64,000 nt of DNA from Muscardinus avellanarius (GCA_963383645.1 OY726572.1:26170792-26234791); one strand, 5' to 3'. Numbered from the stretch's first letter, positions 34,366-45,059 are shown. Made by a program: numbers and translations. The notes: a model not told the origin generated them from the sequence alone.

Positions 34366-34568
34366 AGCTGGGCGTGGTGGCGCACACTTGTAATCCCCAA
34401 GCTTGGGAGTCGGAGACAGGAGGATCGCGCAGGTTCAAAGCCAGCCGCGCGTGCTGGCTTAGGAGACCCTGTTTCCAAATAAAAAAAATATAAAATGGGT
34501 CTGGGAGTGTAGCCCGGAGGTAGAAGGGCTTCCAGGAACCCATTACCACCAAAAAAAAAAAAAAGAAT
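34366..34568 (+). mobile_element. Composite SINE, type I, with 13-bp target duplication
   Basis: aaaacataattca at 34353-34365 and 34569-34581; near-consensus body. Confidence 0.95.
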
Positions 34569-34650
34569 AAAACATAATTCAGAACTTAATACACACAAAA
34601 TAATCACTAAGCACACAAGTTATGTGACCATAATCAACAGAAAATACGTA

Positions 34651-34866
34651 AGATAGCTGGTGTGCATGTCTAATCCTAGTATTGGGTGGGTGGGTGTGAT
34701 GAGGGTCTCAGGTTCAAGAACAACTTCAGCAATGTAGTAAGACTCTAGGCAACCTAGGGAGACCCCATTTCAAAATAAAATAGGGCTGGAGTGTAACTTT
34801 GATGTAGAATGCTGTTTGGTTTAATCCCCAGAATAAGAAAGGAAGGGAAGGGAGGAAGGGAAGAAA
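34651..34866 (+). mobile_element. Composite SINE, type IV, with (GGAA)n
   Basis: Diverged copy; tail ggaagggaagggaggaagg. Confidence 0.8.
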
Positions 34867-34868
34867 CA

Positions 34869-34992
34869 TACACTAGCGTGCCACTGGTACGCCTGTATCC
34901 CTAGCTATTGGGTAGCCTGAGGCAGGAGAGTCACTTGAGCTCAAGCCTTCAAGGCCAGCCTGGGAAACAGTGAGACCCCCCATCTCAGAAAC
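34869..34992 (+). mobile_element. Old B1 monomer
   Basis: gcctgtatccctagctattg, cttgagctcaagcc, ggccagcctgggaaacag; no ID half. Confidence 0.82.
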
Positions 34993-34995
34993 ATA

Positions 34996-35640
34996 AACCT
35001 CAATTAGAATGGGAATCATCAAAAATACAAACAATAATAAATGCTGGCAAGAAGAGGAAACAGGAACTCTGATACATTGTTGGTGTGACTGCAAATTAGT
35101 GCGGCGAGGAGGTTCCTCAGAAGGCTGGGAATGGACCTACCCATGTGACCCAGTCATATCACTCCTTTGTATTCATCCAAAGGGATTGAAACTAGACTCC
35201 TATAGTAATGCATGTGTATCTATGTTTATAGCAGCACAATTCACAATAGCTAAATTAGGAAACCAGACTAGGTGGCCATCAACAGATGAATGAATTACAA
35301 AATTATGGGATGTACACACAATGGAATTCTACTCAGCCATAAAAAAAAAAACAAAATTATGCCATTTGCTAGAAATTCATGGGACTAGAGAATATTATGC
35401 TAAGTGAAATTAGTCCCAGTCACACACAAAAAAAGTCAGATGTTTTCCTTTATATGTGGAAACTAGGGAGAAATTGAAATACAGGAGTCTAGTCAAAGGA
35501 GGAGAAACCCTAGTGGAGTGACGGAGGGGGCCTCACCGAGGGAAATGAGTGGACGGAGGGAGATTCCATGAAGGAAACACTTCAGAGGACATGATACACG
35601 TACTCAAATTTAGTAATGCCAATTTCAGTATTGTGCATGG
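34996..35640 (+). mobile_element. L1 3' end
   Basis: aatgctggcaagaagagg, cattgttggtgtgactgcaa, ttatagcagcacaattcac and tatgctaagtgaaattag are the familiar order at the end of L1 ORF2 into the 3' UTR. Frames are broken. Intergenic between SPAST and SLC30A6. Confidence 0.88.
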
Positions 35641-35659
35641 AAAGGAGGAGAGGGTTGGG

Positions 35660-35710
35660 AACTGGAAGTAACTCGGAGGTAGAATGCCCCTGGGTTCTAT
35701 TACCAGTACC

Positions 35711-35746
<36 letters not shown>

Positions 35747-36015
35747 AGGGCACTGTGGCCCAAACCTGTAATCCCTTACTTGGGAGGCTAAAGACGATCG
35801 CAGGGTTGAGGACAGCCTCAGCAAGTAGTGAGACACTCAACCTAGCGAGACCATGTTTAAAAATAAAAATAAAAACTCGGGCTGGAGGTAGAATACCAGA
35901 GTTCCATCCCCAATAGCATAAACATATAAGTACAGTACAATACAATTAGACTGGGGGGGGGGGGTGTAGCTCGGAGGTAGAACACCCCTGGGTTCAATCC
36001 CTAGTACGAGACACA
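35660..36015 (+). mobile_element. SINE run
   Basis: ID half 35664-35712, poly-A (about 33), copy 35744-35930, ID half with poly-G 35950-36010. Confidence 0.8.
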
Positions 36016-36091
36016 GACACAAAAATTAAATCACACGCCATGGGTAAAGGGCAGCAGCCAACGAAATACCCCATGTTAGAATAAACCCTAT

Positions 36092-36308
36092 ACTGGGAGT
36101 GGTGGCGCACGCTTTAATCCCAGTACTTGGGAAGCCGAGACAGGAGAACCGCAGGTTCGCGGCCAGCCTCAGCTATTTAGGCCCTTCGAATTAAGACCCT
36201 TTTTTAAAAGAAAGAATAAAACCTAGGACTGCGGTTGTAGCTCGGAGAAAGAATGTAATTGAATTCACTCCCCAGCACCATAAATAAATGAATAAATAAA
36301 TAAACTAA
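36092..36308 (+). mobile_element. Composite SINE, last before the SLC30A6 promoter
   Basis: gggagtggtggcgcacgc to ccccagcacc, (AAAT)n tail to 36308. Confidence 0.88.
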
Positions 36309-36349
36309 TAAAATTAAGCCCTCCAAATCGCTAGCAAGCCCCGGAAGCT

Positions 36350-36374
36350 TCGGAGGAGGAGGAGGAGGAGGAGA
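36350..36374 (+). repeat. (GGA)n tract at promoter edge
   Basis: Uninterrupted gaggagg purine repeat about 190 bases upstream of the SLC30A6 ATG. On the minus strand it is a pyrimidine tract. It may be G-quadruplex or triplex prone; function unknown. Confidence 0.85.
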
Positions 36375-36565
36375 CGCTCTCGCCACCACCTTCGTCTCTC
36401 TGGAACGCAGGGGTAGCTGGGAAGGGGGCGGGACCCCAGGCCAGGACAAGCACTTCCGCTTCCTCGTCGCTCGCAGCCAATCGGTCTCTTGTGTCCCTCC
36501 CCTTCCGCGATGGGAAAGTCCCGCCCCCAGAGCGTCTTCCGGCGGGAGCTGTGCCGCTCCTTAAC

Positions 36566-36568
36566 ATG
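36566..36568 (+). CDS. SLC30A6: SLC30A6 exon 1, start codon only
   Basis: ttaacATG directly followed by donor gtgagt (36569). The exon codes only Met1; exon 2 continues GGG ACA (Gly-Thr), giving MGTIHLFRK. The Kozak context is strong: A at -3, G at +4 after splicing. The position inside the CpG island supports this start. Confidence 0.93.
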
Positions 36569-36784
36569 GTGAGTTGGCCGAGCGGGGTTGAGGGGTTTGT
36601 CGGACGTGACTCGTCTTACCTTCTGTCGTCCGGAAGCGGCCTGGAAATGCCCCAGCCACCCAGAGGAGGGGTCTTCGTGTTCCAGTCGGGTCTCCGGGGG
36701 AAGCGCTTGTTGCCTGAGTGATTCCCCCAGAGCTCTGATCGCTCGTCGCCCCTCATCCAATTCCTGCAGGCCCGGCTTTCAGAT

Positions 36785-37398
36785 CTTACTGAGTTAGTTT
36801 ATGGTTTTCCGTCAGCTGAGATTTCCTTGACATAGAAGTAGTGCTGCTGGCCTCAGCGAGTAAACTACCAACAGAATACCGGAAAACAAGCCTACAGCAC
36901 CAGCGACCATTATAGTGCTTCCTAGAGCTATGACAGTAAACGCCAGCGGGAACCAACTTAGAAGTAGGGTTTTAAGGCAGACGCCCCACTCTGCAACTTG
37001 AGTTTACTGAGTGGCCGGTAGCTTGTATGGCAACAACTTTCCTAAGGACATAGGACTACACAAAATCAAAGTGTTAGTAGAGCATCTTATTAGGACTACA
37101 CAAAATCAAGGTGTTAGTAGAGCATTTTATTAGGATTTTATTTCTGCATCTTTGGAAATTAGTGAAAGCTCACACTATTTGTTATGGTTTTTGGGATGTG
37201 ATGATTTCTCTAAAATTTAGAAGAGTAATTCATGACTTTAGGTCTGTATGAGTCAGATAATAGGCCTTTAAATTTTAATAGGTGGTTGTGATTTCAGATG
37301 CCAAAATTGGTGTGTGCTATCAGAATTTTATTGAGTACTTATTGGTAGTCTACATACAAAAAAGAAACTTTATTTCTGTGTCTTAAAAGTTTCTAAAT
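36785..37398. other. Single-copy start of SLC30A6 intron 1
   Basis: No SINE; holds the 40-bp tandem repeat at 37051. Confidence 0.6.
37051..37130 (+). repeat. Tandem repeat, two units of 40 bp
   Basis: taggactacacaaaatcaa begins at 37051 and 37091; two mismatches between units; a partial third begins at 37131. Confidence 0.95.
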
Positions 37399-37608
37399 CG
37401 CCGGGCGTGGTGGCGCAAGCTTGTAATCCCCGCGCTTGGGAGGCAGAGAGGAGGATCGCGCAGGTTCGAAGCCAGCCTCAGCTACTTAGTGAGGCTCTCA
37501 GCAACTTAGTGAGACCCTGTTTCCAAATACAATATAAAATGGGTCTGGGAGTATAGCCTGAAAGTAGAAAGCCTCTGGGTTCCACCCCCAGTACTACAAA
37601 AAAAAAAA
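37398..37608 (+). mobile_element. Composite SINE, type II, with 12-bp target duplication
   Basis: aaaagtttctaa at 37385-37396 and 37609-37620; near-consensus. Confidence 0.94.
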
Positions 37609-37620
37609 AAAAGTTTCTAA

Positions 37621-37808
37621 GTCAGGTGTGGTGGCCCATGCTTGTAATTCTAGGACTTGGGAGGCTGAGACAGGAGGATCGCAGGTTTGAGGCCAGCCTC
37701 ACCAACTCTGTGAGGTGCTCTGTGAGGTTTAAAAAAAAAAATAGAGCTGGAGTGTAGCTCGGGAGTAGTATGCCCCTGGATTCAATCTCTATTTCCGCAA
37801 AAAAAATT
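37621..37808 (+). mobile_element. Composite SINE
   Basis: Directly follows the previous duplication; tcaggtgtggtggcccat to caatctctatttccgc; short linker. Confidence 0.86.
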
Positions 37809-38025
37809 TTTTTTTCTTCTTTAAATGAATATGATTGAATTTTTCTAAGTATCCTGTAACCCTTCTTTGCGCACAAATGTTTAAAACATTTCTCTTTTTG
37901 ACGGGGGCTATTGACCAAATAGCCTCTAGCGGTGCTCTTCTTCATAACATTGACCATTGTGTAGCCAGTAATATTTCTAAAATTTGACCATGTCATTCCC
38001 ATGTTTAAAGCTTTCTAGTATTTCT

Positions 38026-38345
38026 GCTGGGTGTAGCAGTGTAGAGCTGTAATCCTGGCTGAGGCGGGAGTATCATAAGTTCCAGGCCAGCCCATGCAAC
38101 TTAGCAAGACCTGTTTCAAAATTTAAAATAAGGTCGGGCATGGTTGTGCACACTTGTGATCCCAGTAGATGGGAACCTGAGGCGTGAAGATTGTAGGTTC
38201 AAGACTAGCCTCATCAATTTAGCAAGACTCAGCAGTCTAGTGAGACCCTTTTCAGAACAAAAGAATTTAAAAACAGGGCTGGAGGTAGAGCTTGTAGGTA
38301 AAATGCCCCTAGGTTCAATCCCTGTACCACAAGAACAAAATAAAT
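38026..38345 (+). mobile_element. SINE fragment plus full SINE
   Basis: Left half 38026-38128 then type IV copy 38131-38335. Confidence 0.82.
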
Positions 38346-38366
38346 AAAATAAAAAGGACTGGGGAG

Positions 38367-38604
38367 AGCCGGGCTGGTGGCGCACGCTTGTAATCCCAGC
38401 ATTTGGGAGGCTGAGACCAGAGGATCACGGTTCGCGGACAGCCTCAGCTACTTAGTGAGGTCCTCCGCAACTCAGTGAGACCCGGTTTCAAAAAAAAAAC
38501 AAAAACAAAAACAAAAAAAAAAACTGGGCAGAGGGTGTAGCTCGGAGGTTGACTGCCCCTGGGTTCCATCCCCAGACCCGCAAAAAAAAAAAAAAAAAAA
38601 AAAA
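38367..38604 (+). mobile_element. Composite SINE, type III
   Basis: gccgggctggtggcgcac to ccccagacccgc, A-rich linker expanded, poly-A tail. Confidence 0.92.
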
Positions 38605-38688
38605 GGACTGGGGATATAGCTTAGTAGTAGAGTGCTTGCCTAGCATGTCTGAGGCCCTGAGTTCAGTCTCTGATACCAAAAAAAAAGC
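38605..38688 (+). mobile_element. ID element
   Basis: ggatatagcttagtagtag, gtgcttgcctagcatg, aggccctgagttcag: a free ID SINE in the tail of the preceding copy. Confidence 0.88.
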
Positions 38689-38691
38689 TTT

Positions 38692-38912
38692 GCCAGGCAG
38701 GCGTGGTGGTGCATGCTTGTTATCCCAGCATTAGGGAGGCTGAGTCATGTCAAAAGGAATGTGGTTCTTGGACAGCCTCAGCTACCTAGTCAGGACCTTT
38801 GCAACTCAGTGAGACCCTGTTTCAAAATAAAGAATAAAAAATAGGGGGTTGAGGGTGTAGATTGGAGGGAGAATGCCTCTGGGTTCCATCCTCTACCACA
38901 CACACACAAAAA
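38692..38912 (+). mobile_element. Composite SINE
   Basis: ggcaggcgtggtggtgcat to ccatcctctaccac, CA tail; has a short insertion (catgtcaaaaggaatg). Confidence 0.86.
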
Positions 38913-38985
38913 GCTTCAACTTTTTTTCTGTAGCTCTCAAGACAAAGTTCTCGTTGTTTAGCAAAAGGTACAAAACCATCCCTAT

Positions 38986-39214
38986 TGCCGGGCGTGGTGG
39001 CGCACGCTTGTAATCCCAGCATTCAGGAGGCTGAGACCGGAGGATCGCGGTTTGCGGACAGCCGCAGCTACTTAGTGAGGCCCTCCGCAACTTAGTGAGA
39101 CCCGGTTTCAAAATGAATAAAAAAAATAGGGCAGGGGGTGTAGCTCGGAGAGTGAATGCCCCTGGGTTCCATCCCCAGACCCGCAAAAAAAACCAAAAAA
39201 AACAAAAAAAAAAC
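38986..39214 (+). mobile_element. Composite SINE, type III
   Basis: gccgggcgtggtggcgcacg to ccatccccagacccgc; near-consensus. Confidence 0.94.
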
Positions 39215-39694
39215 TCTATTCAAGCTTCTTAACACCAGTAAAAGTATAGAAAACACACACATAAGGTATCAAGGAGCCCAAAGGCGAAGTACCTCTGAGA
39301 ATATCAGGACATGAGTGAAAGGCTCATGAAAGAAAGTTGAGGACATGTAAGAGTTATACTGGGAAGACGGGAGTAGGGGATGAAGAACAGTGCAGGCAAA
39401 TGGAACGGCGTACACAGATGAAGCGTAGAGGCCCAGTCCACGCCGTGCACTGTGCAAGCTGTTCACTGTCACTGAAATATGGGCGCCGTGTGTGTGCGTT
39501 TTCTATACTTTTATTGGTGCATTCTAGTCTCACACCATAATGCAGTTCATGGTGACAGTGACCTGCAAGCCCACAGCCCGTGGTGGGCGTTTGCCCGGCT
39601 CCCGCCATGCCAGCCTGTAATATTTGCTTTCTGATAGAGCTGTTTGGTACTTTTCCTTTTCCTTTTCTGGTTCAAATTACCTGAACTGTTTAAA
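39215..39694. other. Unassigned intronic block
   Basis: Mostly unrecognised. acttttattggtgcattcta (39508) resembles the antisense L1 3' end seen at 57820, so part may be an L1 scrap. Short frames here are not convincing genes. Confidence 0.45.
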
Positions 39695-39705
39695 AATAAT
39701 GTTAG

Positions 39706-39929
39706 AGCCGGGCGTGGTGGCGCACGCTTGTAATCTCCGCGCTTGGGAGGCTGAGACAGGAGGATCGCATGGGTTCGAAGCCAGCCTCAGCTACTTAGTG
39801 AGGCTCTTGGCAACTTAGCGAGACCCTGTTTCCAAATAAAATATAAAAAAGGTCTGGGAGTATAGCCCAGGGGTAGAAAGCCTTTGGGTTCCACCCCCAG
39901 TACCACCAAAAAATAAAAAATAAAATAAT
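39706..39929 (+). mobile_element. Composite SINE, type II, first of two at one target
   Basis: aataatgttag at 39695-39705 and 39930-39940. Confidence 0.94.
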
Positions 39930-39940
39930 AATAATGTTAG

Positions 39941-40160
39941 GAGCTTGGCTGGGCATGGTGGCGCAGACTTGTAATCCCAGTGCTTGGGAGGCTGAGACAG
40001 GAGGATTGCACAGGTTGGAAGCCAGCCTCAGCTACTTAGTGAGGCTCTCAGCAACTTAGTGAGCCCCTGTTCTCAAATAAAATAGAAAATAGGCCTGGGA
40101 GTATAGCCTGGAGGTAGAAAAGCCCCTGGGTTCCACCCCCAGTACCACAAGATAAAATAA
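39941..40160 (+). mobile_element. Composite SINE, type II, second at the same target
   Basis: aataatgtta recurs at 40161-40170, giving three target copies around two SINEs. Confidence 0.92.
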
Positions 40161-40321
40161 AATAATGTTAATAATAAAATAAATGTATATAAAATAAAAG
40201 AATGCCTCCATTTTAGTCCTGCTTAGCTATTTACTTGCTTTGTGACTTTGGAAAACTTAATAAATTTTTTTTCCACTCCACATGATTATTGTGAGTCTTA
40301 AATTGATATATAAGAGCTGGC

Positions 40322-40735
40322 CAGCTGAGCGTGGTGGCGCACACTTGGAATCCCAGCATTCAGGAGGCTGAGACAGGAGAGGATCGTGGTTCACGGCCAG
40401 CCTCAGCTACTTAGGCCCTCTGCAAATCAGTGAGACCCTGTTTCAAAATAAAGAATAAAAAATGGGGCTCAGAGTGTAACTTGGAGGTAGAATGCCCCTG
40501 GGTTCCATTGCCAGTACCACAAAAAAAGAAGAAAAACAAAAGCTGGTCGTGGTGCATGCCTCTAATCCCAGTATTTGGAGGCTGCGGCAAGTGGATCACA
40601 GGTTCGAGATCATCCTCAGCAACTTAATGAGGCTCAGTTTCAAAATAAAAATAAAACAGGGCTGGGCGTCTAGCTCAGCGTTATAATGCCCCTTGGTTCA
40701 ATCCCCAGTAACGTAAAAATAAAATAAAAGTTGGT
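40322..40735 (+). mobile_element. Two sense SINEs
   Basis: Copies 40325-40538 and 40541-40720, 135 bases before exon 2. Confidence 0.87.
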
Positions 40736-40870
40736 AAATACATGTAAAATATGCGTAGAATAAATACTTGGCATATATGGAGTGTTCAGTAAATGTTGTT
40801 TGTACTATTATCACAAGAGTGATGAAGAGTATATATAAGTGCTGATTTTATATATTTTCTTGTTTTAAAG

Positions 40871-40957
40871 GGGACAATTCATCTCTTTCGAAAACCACAA
40901 AGATCTCTGTTTGGCAAGTTATTACAGGAATTTAGACTTGTAGCAGCTGACAGAAGG
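40871..40957 (+). CDS. SLC30A6: SLC30A6 exon 2
   Basis: 87 bp, acceptor ttttaaag, donor gtaagt. It encodes residues 2-30, GTIHLFRKPQRSLFGKL then LQEFRLVAADRR, the basic cytosolic N-terminus before TM1. Confidence 0.96.
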
Positions 40958-41023
40958 GTAAGTTATTTCTCCCTCAATTTTAATTATTGTACAGAGAACA
41001 TTATAACATTGAAAAGGTAATTT

Positions 41024-41228
41024 TGTTGTTGTTGTTGTTGTTGTTGGCACTGGGGTTCCTAGAAACCCTTCTACCTCCAGGCTACACTCCCAGATCTATT
41101 TTTTTTTAATATTTTTACTTGGAAACAGGTTCTTTTAAGCCAGCAAGGCTGGCTTCGAACCTGCACGATCCTCCTATCTCCGCCTCCCAAGCGCGGGGAT
41201 TACAAGCGTGCGCCACCACACCCGGCAT
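41024..41228 (-). mobile_element. Composite SINE, type I, with (GTT)n
   Basis: (GTT)n 41024-41046; cacacccggc end; aaaggtaattttt appears on both sides. Confidence 0.93.
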
Positions 41229-41269
41229 AAAAGGTAATTTTTAAGGCAAATAGAAATATTTTTCTTTTT

Positions 41270-41675
41270 TTCTCTGGGGATGGAATACCCAGGGGCATTC
41301 GACCTCTGAGTGACACCCCCAATCCTATTTTTTATTCTTTACTTTTTTTTTTTTTTTTGGTTCCTGGAAGCCCTTTTCCCTCCGGGCTACACTCCCAGAC
41401 CTATTTTTTTTTAATACTTTTTTTTTATTTGGAAACAGGGTCTTTTAAGCCAGCGTAGCTGGCTTCAAACCTGTGAGATCCTCTTGTCTCCGCCTCCCAA
41501 GCGTGGGGATTACAAGCATGTGCCACCACACCCGGCTTATTCTTTACTTTTGAAACAGGGTCTCACTGAGTTGCAAAGGGCCTCACTAAGTAGCTGAAGC
41601 TCTCTGCAAACCGCGATATTCCAGTCTCAGCCTCCCAAATGCTGGGATCACAAGCGTGCGCCACCAGGCCTGGTT
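41270..41675 (-). mobile_element. Type III SINE with nested type I copy
   Basis: The inner copy 41347-41536 lies in the host linker, flanked by a perfect 15-bp ttattctttactttt (41332-41346, 41537-41551). Confidence 0.94.
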
Positions 41676-41689
41676 TATGACACTTTTTT

Positions 41690-41880
41690 TTTTTGGTGGT
41701 ACTGGGGGTGGAACCCAGGGGCTTTCTACCTCCAGGCTATTCTCTCAGATCTATTTTCTATTTTATTTGGAAACAGGGTCTCACTAAGTTGCTGAGAACC
41801 TAAGTAGCTGAGGCTGGCTTCGAACCTGTGCGATCCTCCTTCCTCAGCCTCCCAAGTGCAGGGATTACAAATGTGTGACA
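41690..41880 (-). mobile_element. Composite SINE
   Basis: gggggtggaacccagggg to accatacctta. Confidence 0.88.
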
Positions 41881-41924
41881 CCATACCTTACTTATGACAC
41901 TTTTTAAGGAAGTTGTGCATATCC

Positions 41925-42297
41925 TTTTTTTTTTTTTTTTTTTTTTTTTTGGTGGTACTGGGGTTCCTGGAAGCCCTTCTACCTCTGGGCTACACTCCCA
42001 GACCTATTTTTACATTCTTATTTGGAAACAGGGTCTCCTAAGCCAGCGCGTGCGGCTGGCTTCGAACCTGCGCAATCCTCCTGTCTCTGCCTCCCAAGCA
42101 CGGGGATTACAAGCGTGCGCCACCACGCTTGGCTGTATATTATCATTTTTAAATGAGAGTTTTTCTTTTTTATTTTTATTTGGAAACAGGGTCTCTTAAG
42201 CCAGCGAGGCTGGCGTCAAACCTGCGGGATCCTCCTGTTTCTGCCTCCCAAGCGCGGGGGATTACAGGCATTACAGGCGGGCACCACCACGCCCAGC
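41925..42297 (-). mobile_element. Two type I SINEs within one target duplication
   Basis: tgtgcatatcctttt at 41914-41928 and 42298-42312 encloses a full copy (to 42133) and a copy lacking its right half (42165-42297). Confidence 0.88.
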
Positions 42298-42402
42298 TGT
42301 GCATATCCTTTTGAATGTATTAGAATATGAATTACCGCAACTTGAAAAGACCATTGAAATATGTTAGCACTGTGTAAATAAGAGTGATTTTCCTTCCCAC
42401 AG

Positions 42403-42487
42403 TCCTGGAAGATACTGCTCTTTGGCGTAATAAACTTGATATGTACTGGCTTCCTGCTTATGTGGTGCAGCTCTACTAATAGTATAG
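42403..42487 (+). CDS. SLC30A6: SLC30A6 exon 3 (TM1)
   Basis: 85 bp, acceptor cttcccacag, donor gtatgt. It encodes residues 31-58 and one base of A59: SWKILLFGVINLICTGF then LLMWCSSTNSI. ILLFGVINLICTGFLLMW is TM1. Confidence 0.96.
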
Positions 42488-42569
42488 GTATGTCACTGTT
42501 TTTATTTTTATGGCGTTTCAACTTTTCTGATTTTAACAAAGGCATATATTTTTTTACATATTAAATTCT

Positions 42570-42696
42570 TCTGAAATTCTACCTCCAAGTTACATCCCCC
42601 AGCCCTTTTTATTTTTTATTTTGAAACAAGATCTCGCTAAAGTGCTGAGGCTAGTCTTGAACCTAGGATTATAGATGTGTGCCACAACACATGGCT
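42570..42696 (-). mobile_element. SINE remnant
   Basis: ttctacctccaagttac to gccacaacacatggct with internal loss. Confidence 0.75.
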
Positions 42697-42816
42697 TGAC
42701 TTGTATATAATTTAATGATTTAAAGGAGAGCGCATTTTTTTGAGAATATATTTAAAACTGTCCTATGAACTATAAAATTTAGTTGATTTGTTAAGGACAT
42801 TGTCATTTTATTTTAT

Positions 42817-43002
42817 TTTATTTTATTTTGCGGGTCTGGGGATGGAACCCAGGGGCATTCGAACTCCGAGCTACACCCCTGCCCAATTTTTAGTCTTTAT
42901 TTTGAAACTGGGTCTCACTGAGTTGCAGAGGGCCTCACTAAGTAGCTGAGGCTGTCCGCGAACCGCGATCCTCTGGTCTCAGCCTCCCGAATGGTGGGAT
43001 TA
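42817..43002 (-). mobile_element. Type III SINE lacking its 5' end
   Basis: Flanked by gtcattttatttta (42802, 43003). It ends at atggtgggatta, missing the first 25-30 bases of the 7SL half. Confidence 0.9.
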
Positions 43003-43029
43003 GTCATTTTATTTTACTTTATTTATTTA

Positions 43030-43228
43030 TTTTATTACTTTTTGTGAACTGGGGTGTTGAGCCCAGGGGCATCCTACCTCTGAGCTATACCCACAGTCCT
43101 GTTTTTTTATTCTGTATTTTGAAACAGGGTCTCACTAAGTTGCAGAGTCTTACTACTTGCTGAGTTTGTTCTTGGACCTCTGGCCCTCCTGTCTCAGCTT
43201 CTCAAGCGTGCGCCACCACACCCAGCGG
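43030..43228 (-). mobile_element. Composite SINE, type IV
   Basis: gaactggggtgttgagccc to cacacccagc. Confidence 0.85.
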
Positions 43229-43269
43229 AACATTATCATTTTAAATGGGATTTTTTATTTTTTATTTTT

Positions 43270-43660
43270 ATTATTTTTATTTATTTATTTTTTGTGTGTA
43301 TGGTACTGGGAATGGACCCCAAGGACATTCTGCCTTCAGGCTATACCCCCAGCTCTATTTTTTATTCTTTATTTTGAAACAGGGTCTCACTGAGTTGCAA
43401 AGGGCCTCACCAAGTAGTAGCCGAGACTGTCCACGAACTGCGATCCTCCTGTCTCAGCCTCTCAAATGCTGAGATTACAAGCGTGTGCTACCACGCCCTG
43501 CTTATTTTTTATTTTGAGATAGGATTTCATTAAATTGAGATAGGATTTCATTAAGTTTCAGGGGGTCTTGCTAAGTAGCTGAGGCTAGCTGTGAACCTGG
43601 GATCCTCCTGTCTCAGCCTTCCAAGTACTAGGATTACAGGCATGCAGCACCACATCCATC
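43270..43660 (-). mobile_element. Composite SINE plus left-half remnant
   Basis: Full copy 43300-43503. The remnant 43505-43660 carries a tandem duplicate of ttgagataggatttcattaa. Confidence 0.85.
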
Positions 43661-43695
43661 TCAAGATTTTATTTTTTATTTTATTTTATTAATTT

Positions 43696-43887
43696 TTTTG
43701 GTGGTACTGGGGTTCCTGGAAGCCCTTCTACCTCTGGGCTACACTCCCAGACCTATTTTTACATTTTTTTAAAATTTGGAAACAGGGTTTCCTAAGCCAG
43801 CGCATGCGGCTGGCTTTGAACCTGCGTGATCCTCTTGTCCCTACCTCCCAAGCGTGGGGATTACAAGCGTGCACCACCACGCCTGGC
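43696..43887 (-). mobile_element. Composite SINE, type I
   Basis: gattttatttttt on both sides (43665, 43888). Confidence 0.93.
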
Positions 43888-43917
43888 GATTTTATTTTTT
43901 TAAAAGCATCTTTCAGA

Positions 43918-44113
43918 GCTGAGCGTGGTGGTGCACGCTTGTAATCCCAGCACTTGGGAAGCTGAGACAGGAGGATCGCACAGGTTCGAAGCCAGCCTCA
44001 GCTACTTAGGGAGACTCTGTTTCCAAATAAAGTATAAAATAAGTCTGGGAATATAGCTCAGAGATAGAAAAGCCCCTGGGTTCTGCCCCCAGTACCACCA
44101 AAAAAAAAAAAAA
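43918..44113 (+). mobile_element. Composite SINE, type II
   Basis: gctgagcgtggtggtgcac to cagtaccacc; tatctttca-like motif on both sides. Confidence 0.9.
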
Positions 44114-44323
44114 GTATCTTTCAATCTGGATGCTTGTGAAAATGAGAAAATGAGATTTCTTTTTCTTTTTGTATGAGGATTAAAATTTATATGTTATAAA
44201 TAAGATTTTGAAGTTTCTTGGCTTTTCTTTAAAAATGAAAATATGTAATTTTTTCTTGTGTCTTCTAATGTTTTTATGCAGTATGTTTTATATTATCCAA
44301 AGGGTACATTTAAAATGGTGCTG

Positions 44324-44530
44324 AGCCGGGTGTGGTGGTGCACGCTTGTAATTCCAGCATTTGGGAGGCTGAGACAGGAGGATCACAGTTCGCAAACAGC
44401 CTCAGCTACTTAGTGAGGTCCTCTGCAACTTACAGAGACCCTGTTTCAAAATAAAAAATAGGTCAAGGATGTAGTCGGAGGTCGAATGCCCCTAGGTTCC
44501 ATTCCCAGTCCCGCAATAAATAAATAAATG
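44324..44530 (+). mobile_element. Composite SINE, type III
   Basis: gccgggtgtggtggtgcac to cagtcccgc, (AAAT)n. Confidence 0.9.
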
Positions 44531-44559
44531 AAAATTAAAAATATAAAATGATGCTGAGA

Positions 44560-45035
44560 TAGCCGGGTGTGGTGGCACACACTTGTAATCCCAACATTCG
44601 GGAGGCTGATACCAGAGGATCACAATTTGCAGACAGCCTCAGCTACTTAGGCCCTCCACAACTTAATGAGACCCTGTTTCAAAAATAAAGAATAGCCGGG
44701 CGTGGTGGCACACACTTGTAATCCCCGTGCTTGGGAAGTAGAGACAGGAGGATTGCGCTGGTTTGAAACCAGCCACGCACGCTGGCTTAGGAGACCCTGT
44801 TTCCAAATAAAAATGTAAAAATAAGTCTGGGAGTGTGGCCCGGAGGTAGAAGGGCATCCAGGAACCCCAGTACCACCAAAAAGAAAGAAAGGAAAGAAAG
44901 AAGGAAGGAAGGAAGGAAGGAAGGAAGGAAGGAAGGAAGGAAGGAAGGAAAGAAAGAATAAAAATAAGGCTGGGGGTTTAGCGCAGAGGTAGAATTCCCC
45001 TGGGTTCTATCCCCAGTACCTAAATAAATAAATAA
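44560..45035 (+). mobile_element. SINE with nested type I copy and GGAA repeat
   Basis: Host 44561-44690, inner type I 44694-44879, (GGAA)n/(GAAA)n 44880-44958, host ID half 44965-45018. Confidence 0.9.
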
Positions 45036-45059
45036 ATTAATTAATAAAATGGTGCTGAG

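Larger units (their letters stand above)
36320..36790 (+). promoter_or_regulatory. SLC30A6: CpG-rich SLC30A6 promoter
   Basis: The only long CpG-dense block in the window, and free of SINEs. It lacks a clear TATA box. Motifs before the ATG: GC box gggggcggg (36424-36432), ETS-type cttccgc (36453-36459), CCAAT in gccaatc (36476-36482), ETS-type ccttccgc (36501-36508), GC box ccgcccc (36521-36527) and cttccgg (36536-36542). This arrangement is typical of a housekeeping TATA-less promoter. The transcription start is not determinable here and is probably within 36430-36550. Confidence 0.8.

Noticed and set aside
36314..36797. Frames of up to 148 codons on both strands across the SLC30A6 CpG island
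   Set aside because: GC-rich DNA has few stops by chance. The frames overlap promoter motifs and exon 1, and no motif is recognisable. A minus-strand transcript is possible but unsupported.
39269..39608. Overlapping frames in a non-SINE block
   Set aside because: No recognisable domain, no splice support, and part resembles an L1 end.
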